Positions 19,993-31,604 of a stretch of 64,000 nucleotides of DNA are shown one piece after another. This stretch comes from Pyrenophora tritici-repentis. Its lineage: Eukaryota; Ascomycota; Dothideomycetes; Pleosporales; Pleosporaceae. A program made the position numbers and the translations under genes. The notes under the pieces are model-generated. The model was not told the origin of the DNA and made no database searches. It saw only the letters and a program-made list of their open reading frames with translations. The stretch covers positions 434,001 through 498,000 of the forward strand of contig NC_089395.1 of the NCBI RefSeq assembly GCF_003171515.1. The letters run 5' to 3'. Position 1 is the stretch's first letter. Each line of letters opens with the position of its first letter.

Positions 19993-22900
19993 AAGGTGTG
20001 TCAGTGTAACGTTGAGTGGCAGCGTCGGTCGCCATTACGGCTAGTTACCGGGCCTTCCGGGTATAAGGAAGCTGATTTGAATTCGAAATTGAATCGCTCA
20101 AGCGCTTGTTCTGTTATATGATCGATGATGGTAGCATGTGAAGCTACTTCCCGACTAGTGTCGGGTCAACCGAGCAGTGCCTCGCCGAGTCCGGCATCTC
20201 CGTCGAGATTACAATTACAACAATAACCGGTCAAAGGGGAGAGCCTCCTAGGAACACCTCGTTGATGCCTGAACCATGATGATGGATTGACGGTGGTCCC
20301 TTAGCCCTGAAGCTTTGATCACGCGCTCCACACCATTTCACACGCTAGCGTACCAGGAACCAGAGTTTATTGTCATTACATGTGTCGTAAGCCCTCCTGA
20401 ATCCTGCAAAAATCCTAATGTTCCCTGCCAGAATTTGGTGTCCCATGAGGCGTAGGCCCTGAGCTAGCGTGCGCGGAGAAGATACCGAAGACTCTTACAG
20501 TGCCTTCGCTAAACATACACCACTTCACTAGTCGCATGTCGCTTGAGTCAGCCCCTAACCACCTGACTAACTGGCTTACGTGGGCCAGGGTACCGCAAAC
20601 CCCACACGGAGATACTGTCTGCTCACAGGCCACGCGGCTTCAGATGCCGGATCCTATTGAAGGCAAGAGTGAGCGAGTTGAACGGGCGGTAAGATGAAGA
20701 CCATCTTATCGAGATAGCCACAGCCACCGGCTCATAGGGACATGTATCGATCGTGCATGATCGTACTCGCACGCAATGAAATGGCCAGATGTACACTCGT
20801 GTGCCCACAAGGGCTCGATCGGCAGTGCGAGCAATGGTCTGTACGTCGGCAGTCTTCTCCCGCTGCTATATTGAGCTCGCAATGGCGACATGCGCACTCC
20901 ATTAGGGATCATACACAATGTTTGGTGTAGTCGTAGCTCGTGCTGCTACAGCACAAGGCTCATAGATGGTACCAAGTAGCTGGTGCTACGCCCGGCAGGT
21001 TGCGGAACCCTCGTTTTCATTTCATGCAGGGCTTCGGTGCCTACGCAATCCTTCATGTACCTCGCATTGCACAGGCTGATGTTGTGATTCGGTCGAGAAA
21101 GACTGTGTTGAGAGAAACAGCCATGCTTCAGGAAGCCATGCCTGTAAGCTGGTAGTATCGTACCCTGTGAACGTCAGTGCTCTCTGTGCTCGTGCTCCAC
21201 AGCCTTATTATTTGCCAAGTCACACAGACGCAAACGTACTAGGCATATCGTACATGCATAAGGAAATGGATTTCAGACATGGTAGACGACCCAATGTGTG
21301 AATGCTGTCGGTGAAGGTGACATTGGCGACCGGGAAATGGTTACGGTTCCAGATGCGGTTGCGATGGGTCCTTGTACACTGCAGTACGACACATGGTATT
21401 TGGTGGCACAGAGGCGATTCCAGGTCTGGCGTTTATCGCAAATGCAGACAGCCTTGCAGTCAACAATGTCCTTGTGTGTGACAGTGTGCACCAGTGGAAT
21501 TGTGTTGCCATGTGTAGGTGGCGCGTAGATTGGCTTGCCTGCAACGAGCGCGCTCGATGGTTCTCCGTGTTGGGACATGTCTAGACAAAGTCAGGCGTCC
21601 AGTCAGCCCCGTCAGGCTCGGCATGGTTGACAAAAAAGCTGTCGTAGGTAGGTAATATTAAAGTCAAATCCCGAGATTCGTTCCGCTTTGGGCGCGAAAT
21701 TGGTCATGACGTACGTAGCAAAGTGTTTCGGCAGGCATTCGATGCATGTAGTCGGGGGGTTTGCAGGTCGGTCAGCACGTGTTCCCAGCTACGAGGGACA
21801 TCTTGCACCAGGGCCAATTATGCTGGACTTGTGTTTTGTTTGGCTTCTGCCAGTCGCCGAGCCATCGGGCTTGAACGGCATGTTTGGTGACGGCACCACG
21901 CGTCTCTTAGCAGCAGTAATATAGCTGGAACACGTTGATGACGGCTGAAACGCGCCCTCTCTGGCGCTAGCATGGCGGCAGGGCCCAGGCTCGGTGGCCT
22001 TCTTGTCTCAGGAGTGTTGGATGTAAGCGCCGCACGCGCTTCCTTGTAGAGTTGACGGGCGATGTGCAGCGGGCCCCACGCAGCCGTCGCCAGCGCGTAC
22101 CGGCATTCACCTTGTTTAGAGCTGTCAAATAGTCCAGGTGGCTCGCTAGAAAGCGCGGAGGCGCCACTGGAAGGTGTTTCGAAAGGGTGGGTGGACGGCG
22201 CTCGAGGGAACTGCTCGTGTTCATGCAGCTTGACGGGCGCCCAGTCCTACTTTTGCTTACCAGCCCTGCGGAGGACCCAGTAGACCGGTTCCGCCAGGCT
22301 AGCGACGACCACGACCATGTTTCAATCGGCCTGCTGTCTCGCGCTCCCCGCAGTCTTGTCGCCCTTGACATGCTATTTGGTCTGCGCCTGCTTGAGTGCG
22401 CGTGAACCTTGCAGCCGTCCCTTGCGACGTTGCATCGTTCTAGAGTTATGCTGATGTTGTGTCGTTAGCTGAAACCGCCCCTCTCCGCCGCCGCCGAGGT
22501 TTCTCGCTACCAAACCATCACGACGTCGACTTTGTAGGCGGGTAAAGGGCCTTTTGGCGGCAAATTGCTGGGTCCAGTTACGACGACAGCCGTCAACCCA
22601 TGTGCAGACGGAGAAGCATCTGCAGAGTCGTCACTTGGGCAGTCAGACGTCGCTTCTAGCCGTACATGGTATATAGTTGGCGAGCCCAATGGCTTTGTCT
22701 GCCGCGCAGCTGACTAGATAGGAGCTAGATGCGAGCAACTACTCCCGGCGGTGAAGGGGGGGGAAATGCTTCTGAAATTACTGTTGACTCGATCTTGACC
22801 TGTCGTGTGCTGCCAACTGCACGGGACCATGACCAATGCCCGGTGGTCAACTCGCTACCAAGTCAGCGACAAGTCATCGGCATATAAAAGCGAAAAGGCG

Positions 22901-24897
22901 TTCCTGTATGTGCATGCGATCCTGACCTGGATCCGATTCGGGAAATGATCGGCGAGCATCCGGTAAAGCACAGATGACTAGCGCAGGCCCTGGTCCTGTA
23001 TAAGGCGGGACGAGATTGGTATTGCTCAGCTCTTCCCAGTTGGCTTCATAGTGAAGCATGCCATGCACCGGTAGAAAAGGACGAGTAGTTGTCGACAGCT
23101 GCCGGGAACAGCAAACTCCTGTGCCGACGACGACGGGCGGGCGGGGGTTGCAGGCGTTGCGTAACCCTTTCTGTACCGAACAACCAAGTTCGGCAGCGGA
23201 ACGGCGCGCGGCGCTGCAACAGCAAAGTGTGTCAACGACGCAAGTCGCGACCGTGCTCTGCAATGCATATCCAAAGCCTGGGACCGCTCCTGAGGCCGGG
23301 GCCTTTCAATGCTAGGCGCGTAGGCATTTTGAGCGTAAGAGAGGCGGTTTGAATGGAACAGGTGTGAAATCAGCATAGCCATTGACGTGCATGACAGTCT
23401 GCTGGGACAAAGCAATTCTTTTCCGTAACTACTGAGGCGACTGAAGTGCAGCCGGGGATGGCGGAGATTATCCTTTGCTCGTCGTATCACTCGGCTAACA
23501 GTCATCTCGGGCCATGGTGCAAAAGCGTCAGTTGAGCCGACTATATGGGAGGGCTGATGGTATACGCCCGTCGCCCGTCGCCATATACGCGTCCAGAAAG
23601 AGTCGGGGCACAGAAACGGTAGGGCGTGGTGGTGGGCTTGGTCGCCCATTCGCCGTGGCCGTGGCCGTGACCATGGCTATTCGCCGAAGCGGGGAGCATG
23701 GTACGGGATCCAGCTCTTGAACCACTCTATTGGGCGTCGAGGACCAACGCGAAGACGGTCCGGCGAAGCTTAGAAAGGCCGCCAGCCATGTCCTGGCTAG
23801 CCGGGTCGCCCATCTTCGTCGTCATATCTCCGTCGCGTCGAGGGGCACATTTCACGTCAAGTATCATATCAGAGGCAGCAGAAGCCTCAGAAGCCTCGTA
23901 CTGTCGTCATGACGGATGGCACATGGCAAATGGCATAGGGCGCGTGTCATCGACGAGTATCAGACTCTTCTTCCCCCATGTCATGCGCCTCACTGTCACT
24001 TCGCAGCAGGGCCTGGCTTTCGCTGAGCGGTGTGGGCGTGGTGGTAAGGATGTGACGAACTTCGCAGCACCACCAAGTACCAAGCACAGCACCAGCACCA
24101 GCACCAGCACCAGCTCGGTTCCAGCGCTCATGGGCGCGCTGGACCGGGGGAGGGACCTCAGGGCAATGGGTGGACAGCCAGTCAGCGCACGGGTGCATTT
24201 CCGACAGACTGTTACCGCCATCATGGTAGCTGGAAAAGAACCATACTCTGTTGGGTCCAGCTCCGAGCGTGTCGCGGACTGCGGACGGTGCGAGTGCCAT
24301 GGACAGGCCAACTAATTAATAGCTGTCTTGTTAATGGCCTGGGATGCAGATGGGTCCCAAGAGGTGCGCAGATGGGTGGACCCGCCTCGGACTGCCTCTT
24401 GCATTGATGCCGGGACGCCTGCTTGTGGTCGACCAGCCCCAGCGTCAGCCCTCATTGTCGCGCCTGCAGGGGTTTCGCTTTTAAATACCTCGCGCTTCTC
24501 TCTGGGCCTGATGACTGAGATGCCGGTCCTGCCACCTGAAGTTCACATATACACACGTCGCTGCTGCTGCTGCTGCTGCTGCTACTGCTGCCCGCTCTAG
24601 CCCGCGACGACAACGCCGCCGCCGCCGCCTACACGCCAAATCCATCTTCACCCACCAGTACCAGTTCTCGCCCCCTAGAACAAAGTTATTACCCTGCCGG
24701 CTTCTTCTTCCGGCTGTATCATTCCGCCCAACGTCAACTTGCCTCGCGCCTTCGGGCCACCACGACCGCGAGTCTCTCCGTCTCAAGTCTCATGATCAGC
24801 GCAAAGTCGTCATCGGCACCACCAATTACCGATTAGTAGTCGCTGCGAGGCTGCCCAGCAAACTCCCACCGCTGCTCGTCCAAGGCTGCTCGCTCCA
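19993..24897. other. 4.9-kb gene-poor region upstream of laeA
   Basis: No spliced or unspliced gene could be supported on either strand; all frames are short and none shows a domain. Visible elements: a TATAAAAG at 22883-22890, a CAGCAC microsatellite at about 24086-24113, a CTG run at 24561-24581, and a GCC run at about 24613-24625. A very long promoter or 5' leader of laeA, a non-coding transcript, or simply gene-free sequence would all fit. The GCC and CTG runs close to laeA suggest transcribed leader sequence, which is inference. Confidence 0.45.
24561..24581 (+). repeat. CTG trinucleotide repeat in laeA upstream region
   Basis: Seven perfect CTG units followed by CTACTGCTG. It lies 317 bp before the proposed laeA start and is probably untranslated. 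Confidence 0.8.
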
Positions 24898-26307
24898 ATG
24901 GTCACGATGACATCGAATGGGTGAGTGCACTACTCCTCCCCGCTCCGTGCGACGCGCCCAAGGCTGGTCGGCGGCAATGCGCCTGCAATGGCCCCCCCCC
25001 CAGCAAACCTCAGACAGCTAACCTGCAGCTCCAGATTGCCCGTGCCCGCTCAAAACAGCAACTATTTGGAAAATGGCCGATGGTACCACGGCTTCCGGAG
25101 AGGCCTCTACATGTACCCATGCGACGAGGTAGGCAGCCGCGAGTTGTTGGCTCCTTCTGCGCTGACGCTAGAATACCACAGCCAGAAAAAGACCGCATGG
25201 ACATTTACCACCAGTTCTTTGCCGTAGCACGAAGAGGCCAGCTGCACCAGGCCCCAGTACCCGTCGAGCCACATCTGCAGCCCCGCATCCTCGACGTTGG
25301 GTGTGGGACAGGCATCTGGGCAATTGACATGGCCGAGTAAGTTTATTCCTAATTCTGCCTCGTCAACCCACGGCTAACCGCGACTGTGCAGCAAATACCT
25401 AAACGCCGAGGTATGCTTTTCCCGCCCCGAAATTCAGACTTGTTTCTGCCTTGCGACCTCACGACTAACGCGACATGCGCGCAGGTTTTAGGATTAGATC
25501 TGGTCAACATCCAGCCCGAGAAGTATGCCTCCCTCCGCTGCCGCCTCTCTACCTGACACTGATTAGTCCCCGCAGAATCCCCCCGAACCTGCGATTCCGT
25601 GTACCACGCGACTATGAGAGCCCCTGGACGCTGGGCGAGGATTCTTGGGACCTAATTCACCTGCGCATGGCCTGTGGCAGCGTTACATCTTGGCCAGAAC
25701 TCTACCAAAAGATATTTTCGTAGGTAGCAACCCCCCGCGCGCCCCGCTGTGCCAATGCTAACCTAGGCCTCGCAGGCACCTCAAGCCAGGCACTGGCTGG
25801 ATAGAGCACATTGAAATCGACATGGAGCCGCGCTGCGACGACCGCACGCTTCCCCCCGACAGCATGCTCACGCAGTGGTACGGCTGGCTAGCTGATGCTA
25901 CGCACCGAGTTTCGCGCCCAATCGCATACGAGCACCGCACCCGCCAGCTGCTGCAGTCTGCCGGCTTCATCGATATCCAGGAGACGGTTATTCGCGTCCC
26001 GTACAACACATGGCCCAATGACCCGCACCAAAAAGACATCGGCAGGTGGTACAATCTGGGCCTGACCGAGGGTCTGGAGGCGCTAACCTTTGCACCCCTC
26101 ACCAGGGTCTACGGATGGGATCTCAACGCACATGTCAAACCATTGCTCGAGAACGTGCGGAGGGAGCTCTGCAACCGCAAAATTCATGCGTACAACAATA
26201 TGTAAGTCAGGCCCCGGCCCCCGTGGTACCAATTATTCCATGTCAGGCTAGACGCTGATGCCTTGCTCCATAGCCACATTTGGACTGCTCGCCGCCCCCA
26301 GCAGTAG
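24898..26307 (+). CDS. laeA: LaeA-type methyltransferase, global regulator of secondary metabolism
   Basis: Eight exons: 24898-24920, 25014-25128, 25182-25336, 25392-25410, 25485-25522, 25576-25719, 25776-26201 and 26274-26307; 317 residues. Introns are 53-93 bp. The SAM-binding motif I is ILDVGCGTGIWAIDMAD, split by an intron. Other blocks very close to Aspergillus LaeA, as remembered, are NGRWYHGFRRG, EKDRMDIYHQFFAVARRG, PRDYESPWTLGEDSWDLIHL, GTGWIEHIEIDMEPRCDD and the C-terminal HIWTARRPQQ. LaeA is nuclear, binds VeA in the velvet complex and controls secondary-metabolite clusters, development and, in plant pathogens such as Cochliobolus (ChLae1), virulence factors. The first exon is the least certain part. 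An unspliced start at ATG 24988 (MAPPPANL) or another acceptor (exon from 25029) also keep frame. The gene stands alone between two multi-kilobase gaps. Confidence 0.95.
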
Positions 26308-29300
26308 GCCCTCGCACCACACTTGTAGGACCCCGATGATCGATTGACGATGCTGTATCTGGCCTTTGTTTGCCTATTACAGCGCGCGCCACGCAGTAGC
26401 CAGCGAGGTCCCGCCGGCGAGTCTGCTGCATTGGGCATCCTCCGAAGCTCTGTCGAGCGCATCAACGCGCCAGCCCCGTCACACCTGGACCCTGGCGACA
26501 CTTCCAGGAAGTTGTGCATTTCGCGGAACATCACTAGCCTCACTCTGCTATTGGTGAGCACCTCGACCTTGGTCGGGCATGACGGAGCAGGGGAATCCCC
26601 CACCGGCACACGTCCCGTGACGGTGTCGCTTTACACTTTATTCGCATCACCTTGCCCTTTACCTAATGGCGCATTTTGCGGTAGGGAAAATCTGGAGTTT
26701 TTTCGGCGACTACCCCTGTCCGGCGTTTACGGCACCTTGAAGAATATGATACCTCGGTTTTCCTGTGATAAAAACGAATTTCTATTTCCACTGTCACTGT
26801 TTCCTAAGCAGATCGCGGCTGTCTGAGCGCGTCCTTGTGCATGGCATCATTTTTGTGTTGCTGGCGACCACACGGTGTTGGTCCCTAGTGTTTTGTGTCT
26901 CACGTGGGAGGCACATGCTATTGATTTAGCGAAAGCGACCAGGATGAACATGTCCCCATTTTCAAGGACAGCACGAGCAGTAAATAATAGGTGCCAATAT
27001 ATACCCCCACTTTCTTCCAACGCTCGTTCGCATGGGCCACTAGGTGCAATGTAACGGTGAGGCTGCTAACTTGGGCTGGGAGCACCTTGGGTCCAAGGTC
27101 AGACGGTCGTTTGGTCCAAACGCATCTACGTCACAATGGTGCCAGTGGCAAGTCCAATGTGGTGTACATGTAGGTACAGTATACCGGTCACGGTAGAGAC
27201 GGAGGTGCGGTGCTGCAGTATGTATGTTCGCTGGGCGTCATGGTGTCGGCTGGCATGCTGTATATATCGATGCCACGCGTCGTTCCAGGTTGGTGGGTAG
27301 GTTCGCGTGCAAAGTCAGGCCAGAAATATGAAGGCAACATTGAAATGTGCAACTATCAAGGGCGGGCGATAGCAGCTTAGGCAGGCGAATATTGACGCCT
27401 AGCAATCGGCGCCTAAGTTTCAGTGTTGCATAGTTACCTTGCTCGCTGGCCCAGGGTGCCGGACCGATCCTTTTGGCAATTATAGCAAGCGAGCTGCAGC
27501 AGTGTGGCACACAAACATGCGCCGAGGTAAGTTGCCATGCACAATAGATCACGGCAGGGCTCACATCAAGGGCAAGATAAGATGCGTGTGCGCAATGCCG
27601 GCCGCACTGATACCAGATGAATGGTGAGATGTATGCGGGGGTGGCATGGGGGCGACAAGAAGGGAGTTGCTGGCAAGCTCAAGCTTGTGTTGGCATTGGT
27701 GATCCGACGAGCTGGGTCGGACGAGGGTTCTCCCGTATCCCGTGCCTTCCTCCCGTGGAACGAAGGAACAGCGGAGCGCGAGGACAGAACAGCTGGAACC
27801 AGAACCAGAACGGCGACGACGAGCAAAAAGAAGAAAAGTCAGCCCATGTGGTGGAGACTGGCGGGCCCGAGCGAGTGTGAGTGCATGCAACTTGTCTCGT
27901 CCATGCTGTATCGCAATCTTGTGCACCCACTCACGCGTCGCGTCTCGCGTTACCTGCTAACGGCTTATAGCCAACACATGGTCCCTTCGTCTGCCGTTGA
28001 TATCGCCGGGCCTATCTCGGCCGCCCTCTTGACTAGTCCGCCTGTAATGCCTTCTCCTCGCGAACCATCGTCCACACCTTCTGACATACTGACACATTTT
28101 GCGACGCCTTCATTGCTGGGTCTATCTGCCCACTCCATCCTGCCTTATCCAAATGCATAGAGTCGGCCAGTAATAAGGCGTCGCCTCTCCGCCGCCTGCA
28201 TGCTGCCTACACGACACTACGACACTACCTCTCCTTTCCAGCCTGCTTCTGCAACCACACGTCCTTTGCCATCCCGAGTCGAATACACCGCCATTGTCCC
28301 TCGCCGCCAGCACATCAACGCTATTGCATCCGAGGCTCCAGTCATGATGCATCCTCGCCCACCCGTCACAGTTACCGGCGGCGAGGTTCTGCCGCCCACG
28401 ACTATTAACATGTGAGCCGACTGCGCCACTGCACTGCTCTTTTTACCACACCCCCGGATAATCCATGTCCGCGGCATGTCGGCCGAGTTCCGATGCTATT
28501 GGCTACGTCAACGTGGCGATGAAATCGGTTACCTGATCGTCGGAACTTTCCCTGCCAGCATCTCATCGAGTCACCTCTCGCAGGCCGACGCTTCGCCACG
28601 CTTCGCCATATGCCGATGAGGCATATTGGCTTGGTACTTTGACGTGTTGGTGGCGTCTGCGCATCCGCCTATTCGGATCTCACCTGCAGCATCTCAGACT
28701 ACCAAATGCGGCCATCTGTTCGCACCCCCATTCGGCACCTTGGGCTTTCCTGTCAGGGACCGCATCATCTAGCGTACGGAGCGGACCTCCCCAACCAACT
28801 TTTGCCCAGTAAGTCTCTCCGTCGAGTCTCTATTCGTCTACACCTGCATGATGACAAAGCTGGGGCCATAAGAGATCCTCTCCTATACGCTTCTCGGGGC
28901 GTTGTGGATCGCAGGATCTATGCTTTCCGAACCAGCAAATTTCCATCTTCTCAACCTGTCTGATACATATTACATGCACTTTTGCTAGTGCATTTTTTCC
29001 CCACAATTTCTGCAAATCCTATCGGACTTTTGTCAACGACTAACGATTGGTTAGGCTCAAACTTCCGTCCCGGACGATCAGCGCTTGCAGCCGGCCTTGG
29101 ACTTGTGGGTTCATCGAACACTAGCGCCAAAAGGAGCCAGGAAACGGTTCATCGTTCACTAGATCTGAATGCTTTCTTGATTCAGTGCCTACTTGGACAG
29201 TGCGTGGAATGACTGGTATACGGTGTTTCCTGTCCATGTGGATCGTGATTATGCGCTTCGGTTGAGACGCACATAGGCCTCTGGCGCTTGACACTTATGC

Positions 29301-30256
29301 TTTTGCGGCATACCTCCATCTTGGGAGCCTTGGCAATATCAAATGACTGTAGATCATGGCAAGTACAGCGTCAATTATAGCCATGTCTACGTACGCCACG
29401 TATTTGAGGTCCACACATGCTTCCGCTGTGTTGGCCGTAGTTTCTTGTGACGGTTCTTGCGGTTCCTGACTCTGTACAATTTACCCCTTTCAATCTTCAT
29501 GGAGAATGACGGGAGCAGGGTTGATGGTTGGTTGGTATCAATTGTCTTCACCCGCGGCATCGTTTGGATGTATCTTGGAAGCCATCGTGGCGCATGGCTG
29601 AACCATGGTGGCTTTCAATTGAAACTCAAGATGCCGTGCAGCAATTGCAGTTCCCTTTGGCCGTTACTAGCTTATACAATCATCGTTCATAACAAAGTGG
29701 TTGTCGCTCTCATCGTAGACTGTCGTTTGTGGCTCCTTAGAGAGGCGATGAGATTGGGCTTGTTGCTAGGTTCCCATATGTGGCTATAACACCACCTGCA
29801 AACACTGCAAGCATAGTCCAGGACAACTGTAAGAAAACCACAGTAAAGTTGACGTCAAGTCTTTCAATCAAAAGAAACTTCACGGGTTGTGTCGCTACGA
29901 CCTAAATCAATCTTGACAAGCTAGCCGTCGTTCCTACAACCACACCCGGACGACCCTGCCGACGGAAAGACGGTAATAGAGCAGGTGCGACTATGTAGGT
30001 CTGCCACATCCACCACCGTGCTCTCACCTCCTCCCTCCCGTAAACAAACGTTACGTCAACTGTTATTCGGTACCATGCCTACCTCCTTCCGCACGACTTG
30101 AACATGCACTTCTGTCTTCTTCCAACATTACATGTCCTCCACCGCAACAGTCTACCCGCCAGTACTGAGCTCGCACCGTCCCCAAACCTCTCTCGAGTAT
30201 TCTTTCAATCTCACAAGCTCCTCTACCAACGGAATACGACTAGTAGCAGGTCAACG
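26308..30256. other. 3.9-kb gene-poor region downstream of laeA
   Basis: No gene supported. Several frames of 100-180 codons (for example 27621-28160 + and 29457-29789 +) show no domain, no family resemblance and no splice-site logic. The last 160 bp are probably leader of the gene at 30257; the frame is open there back to an upstream ATG at 30098. Confidence 0.45.
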
Positions 30257-30962
30257 ATGACCAATGCGAACCCTGCACCAGTTGGGCAACCCCATTGGCG
30301 GCCCAGATACATGGCCCTCACAAAACATCGTATTATCGTGGCTTTGCTGCATATTTTGCACATCATCACAACTTTGGTCGTCCTCATCCTCGCTGTATAC
30401 TTGCTTAAGCATTTCCCCCGCGGCGCCTTTGAGCCGAGGTTACAAGGTGTCAACACACCCCGGGCGATTCTATTGGTAGGTTAGCTTACCTACGTCAAGT
30501 GAATAATAGCTAACGATTCTTTAGTCTGCCATCGACTTACTCTTAATGCTGCCGATCCTGGGGGTCTCCCTGAGCAGACACAACAAAAACTTCCTGGGCT
30601 TCTTCACTTTCTTACTAGGCGTTGGCTGGGTTGTTCTGTTCGTCTACGTGCTGAAAGACTTTACATTTGGCAGATTTGGCTTGTGCGAGAGTCTGCCATA
30701 TGCTTTGTTCAACGGTCGCCCGGACTATGCCAGATGCAAGATCAAGAGGGTATTCAGCGCTTTCATTGGCTTAGCTGCGTAAGTACCCCAGGTTTCCATC
30801 ACCTCAAGCGCTGTTGCTAACGCGTGAACAGCGTTACGAATTTCCTCGCCACGATTTGTTACTGTATGTGGCGTGTTGCGGATGAGTACTAAACAGAGAG
30901 AATTACCAGTCGTTCTACCTAGTTCCTTTCCTAAGAGCAATTCTATCCTTTTACAAGTATAA
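30257..30962 (+). CDS. Four-helix integral membrane protein (MARVEL-like)
   Basis: Four exons: 30257-30475, 30525-30778, 30832-30863 and 30910-30962; 185 residues. The last intron has GTATGT, a TACTAAAC branch site and CCAG. If it were retained the protein would end ten codons later at TAA 30890-30892. Four hydrophobic segments are seen: IIVALLHILHIITTLVVLIL, the span ILLSAIDLLLMLPILGV across intron 1, FLGFFTFLLGVGWVVLFVYV, and FSAFIGLAAVTNFLATICYF. Spacing and a basic N-terminus fit the MARVEL-type four-helix topology common in small fungal membrane proteins. ATG 30098 lies in the same frame, but 30257 (MTNANPAP) gives the more usual short N-terminus. Function unknown. Confidence 0.75.
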
Positions 30963-31031
30963 CTGTTCGTGGATGTTGAAGACGTTTTGTTTTTGATGTG
31001 ATACTGCTGAGAGTGTCAGTCATGCCAGCCC

Positions 31032-31194
31032 GGGTATCATGAAGTACTTGACATGCCAGTAGAAGAGGCCACTATAGTCGTCATACATTTATATTGAGTG
31101 CTTATCTACACTATCTAGTGTTTACGATAACTAGGTGCCGGTACTTTTCTATCTTAGGGCCGGCAACATCTCCGGCTTCCCCGCACCCCGCTAT
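31032..31194. repeat. MITE-like repeat, copy B
   Basis: Begins GGGTATCATGAAGTACTTGACA, which matches the inverted-repeat ends of copy A at 370-469 (TCATAAAGTACTTGACA on its minus strand), and carries the core AGGCCACTATAGTCG at 31066-31080. Its distal part (AGGTGCCGGTACTT and TTCCCCGCACC) recurs in the next copy. Confidence 0.55.
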
Positions 31195-31233
31195 AACAAC
31201 ACCCTACCAAGACCTTCACTTATACCGGCACCC

Positions 31234-31372
31234 AGGTGTCATTAAATACTAGAAATACCAGTGTAAAAGGCCACTGTAGTCGCAAGTCACGTCTGTTAGC
31301 TGCCTAACTACACTGTCCAAGATAACACACAGGTGCCGGTACTTCCATCCCGCCTTCCCCGCACCCGGCTAT
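31234..31372. repeat. MITE-like repeat, copy C
   Basis: A diverged direct repeat of copy B, about 200 bp downstream. It starts AGGTGTCATTAAATACT, has the core AGGCCACTGTAGTCG at 31268-31282, then AGGTGCCGGTACTT (31331-31344) and CTTCCCCGCACCCGGCTAT. B and C together occupy most of the gap between the membrane-protein gene and the AtuA-like gene. Confidence 0.55.
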
Positions 31373-31604
31373 GCCGATATACAGGATATCGTCTTCCTTC
31401 GTGAAAAATTATCCGCGACATGACAAAAGCCGCCGCTGTCTCTGGCGATATGGACGCAATTGGTCGACATTACTCGGTGGTGACCCTCACTCCGATGAAG
31501 TCATCTAGTATATAGGTCGCATGGGCCTTTCATCATATACAACGACACATGTCTCTTCCCAAGTCATTTCTTCGAGATAAAGAAGCCATCTACCCAAACA
31601 TCAC

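Noticed and set aside
27561..28160. Long open frames on both strands downstream of laeA
   Set aside because: Arg/Ser/Pro-biased, mutually overlapping, no domain; typical of GC-rich non-coding sequence.
29457..29789. 110-codon frame with a hydrophobic start
   Set aside because: No signal peptidase pattern, no cysteines, no family; isolated.
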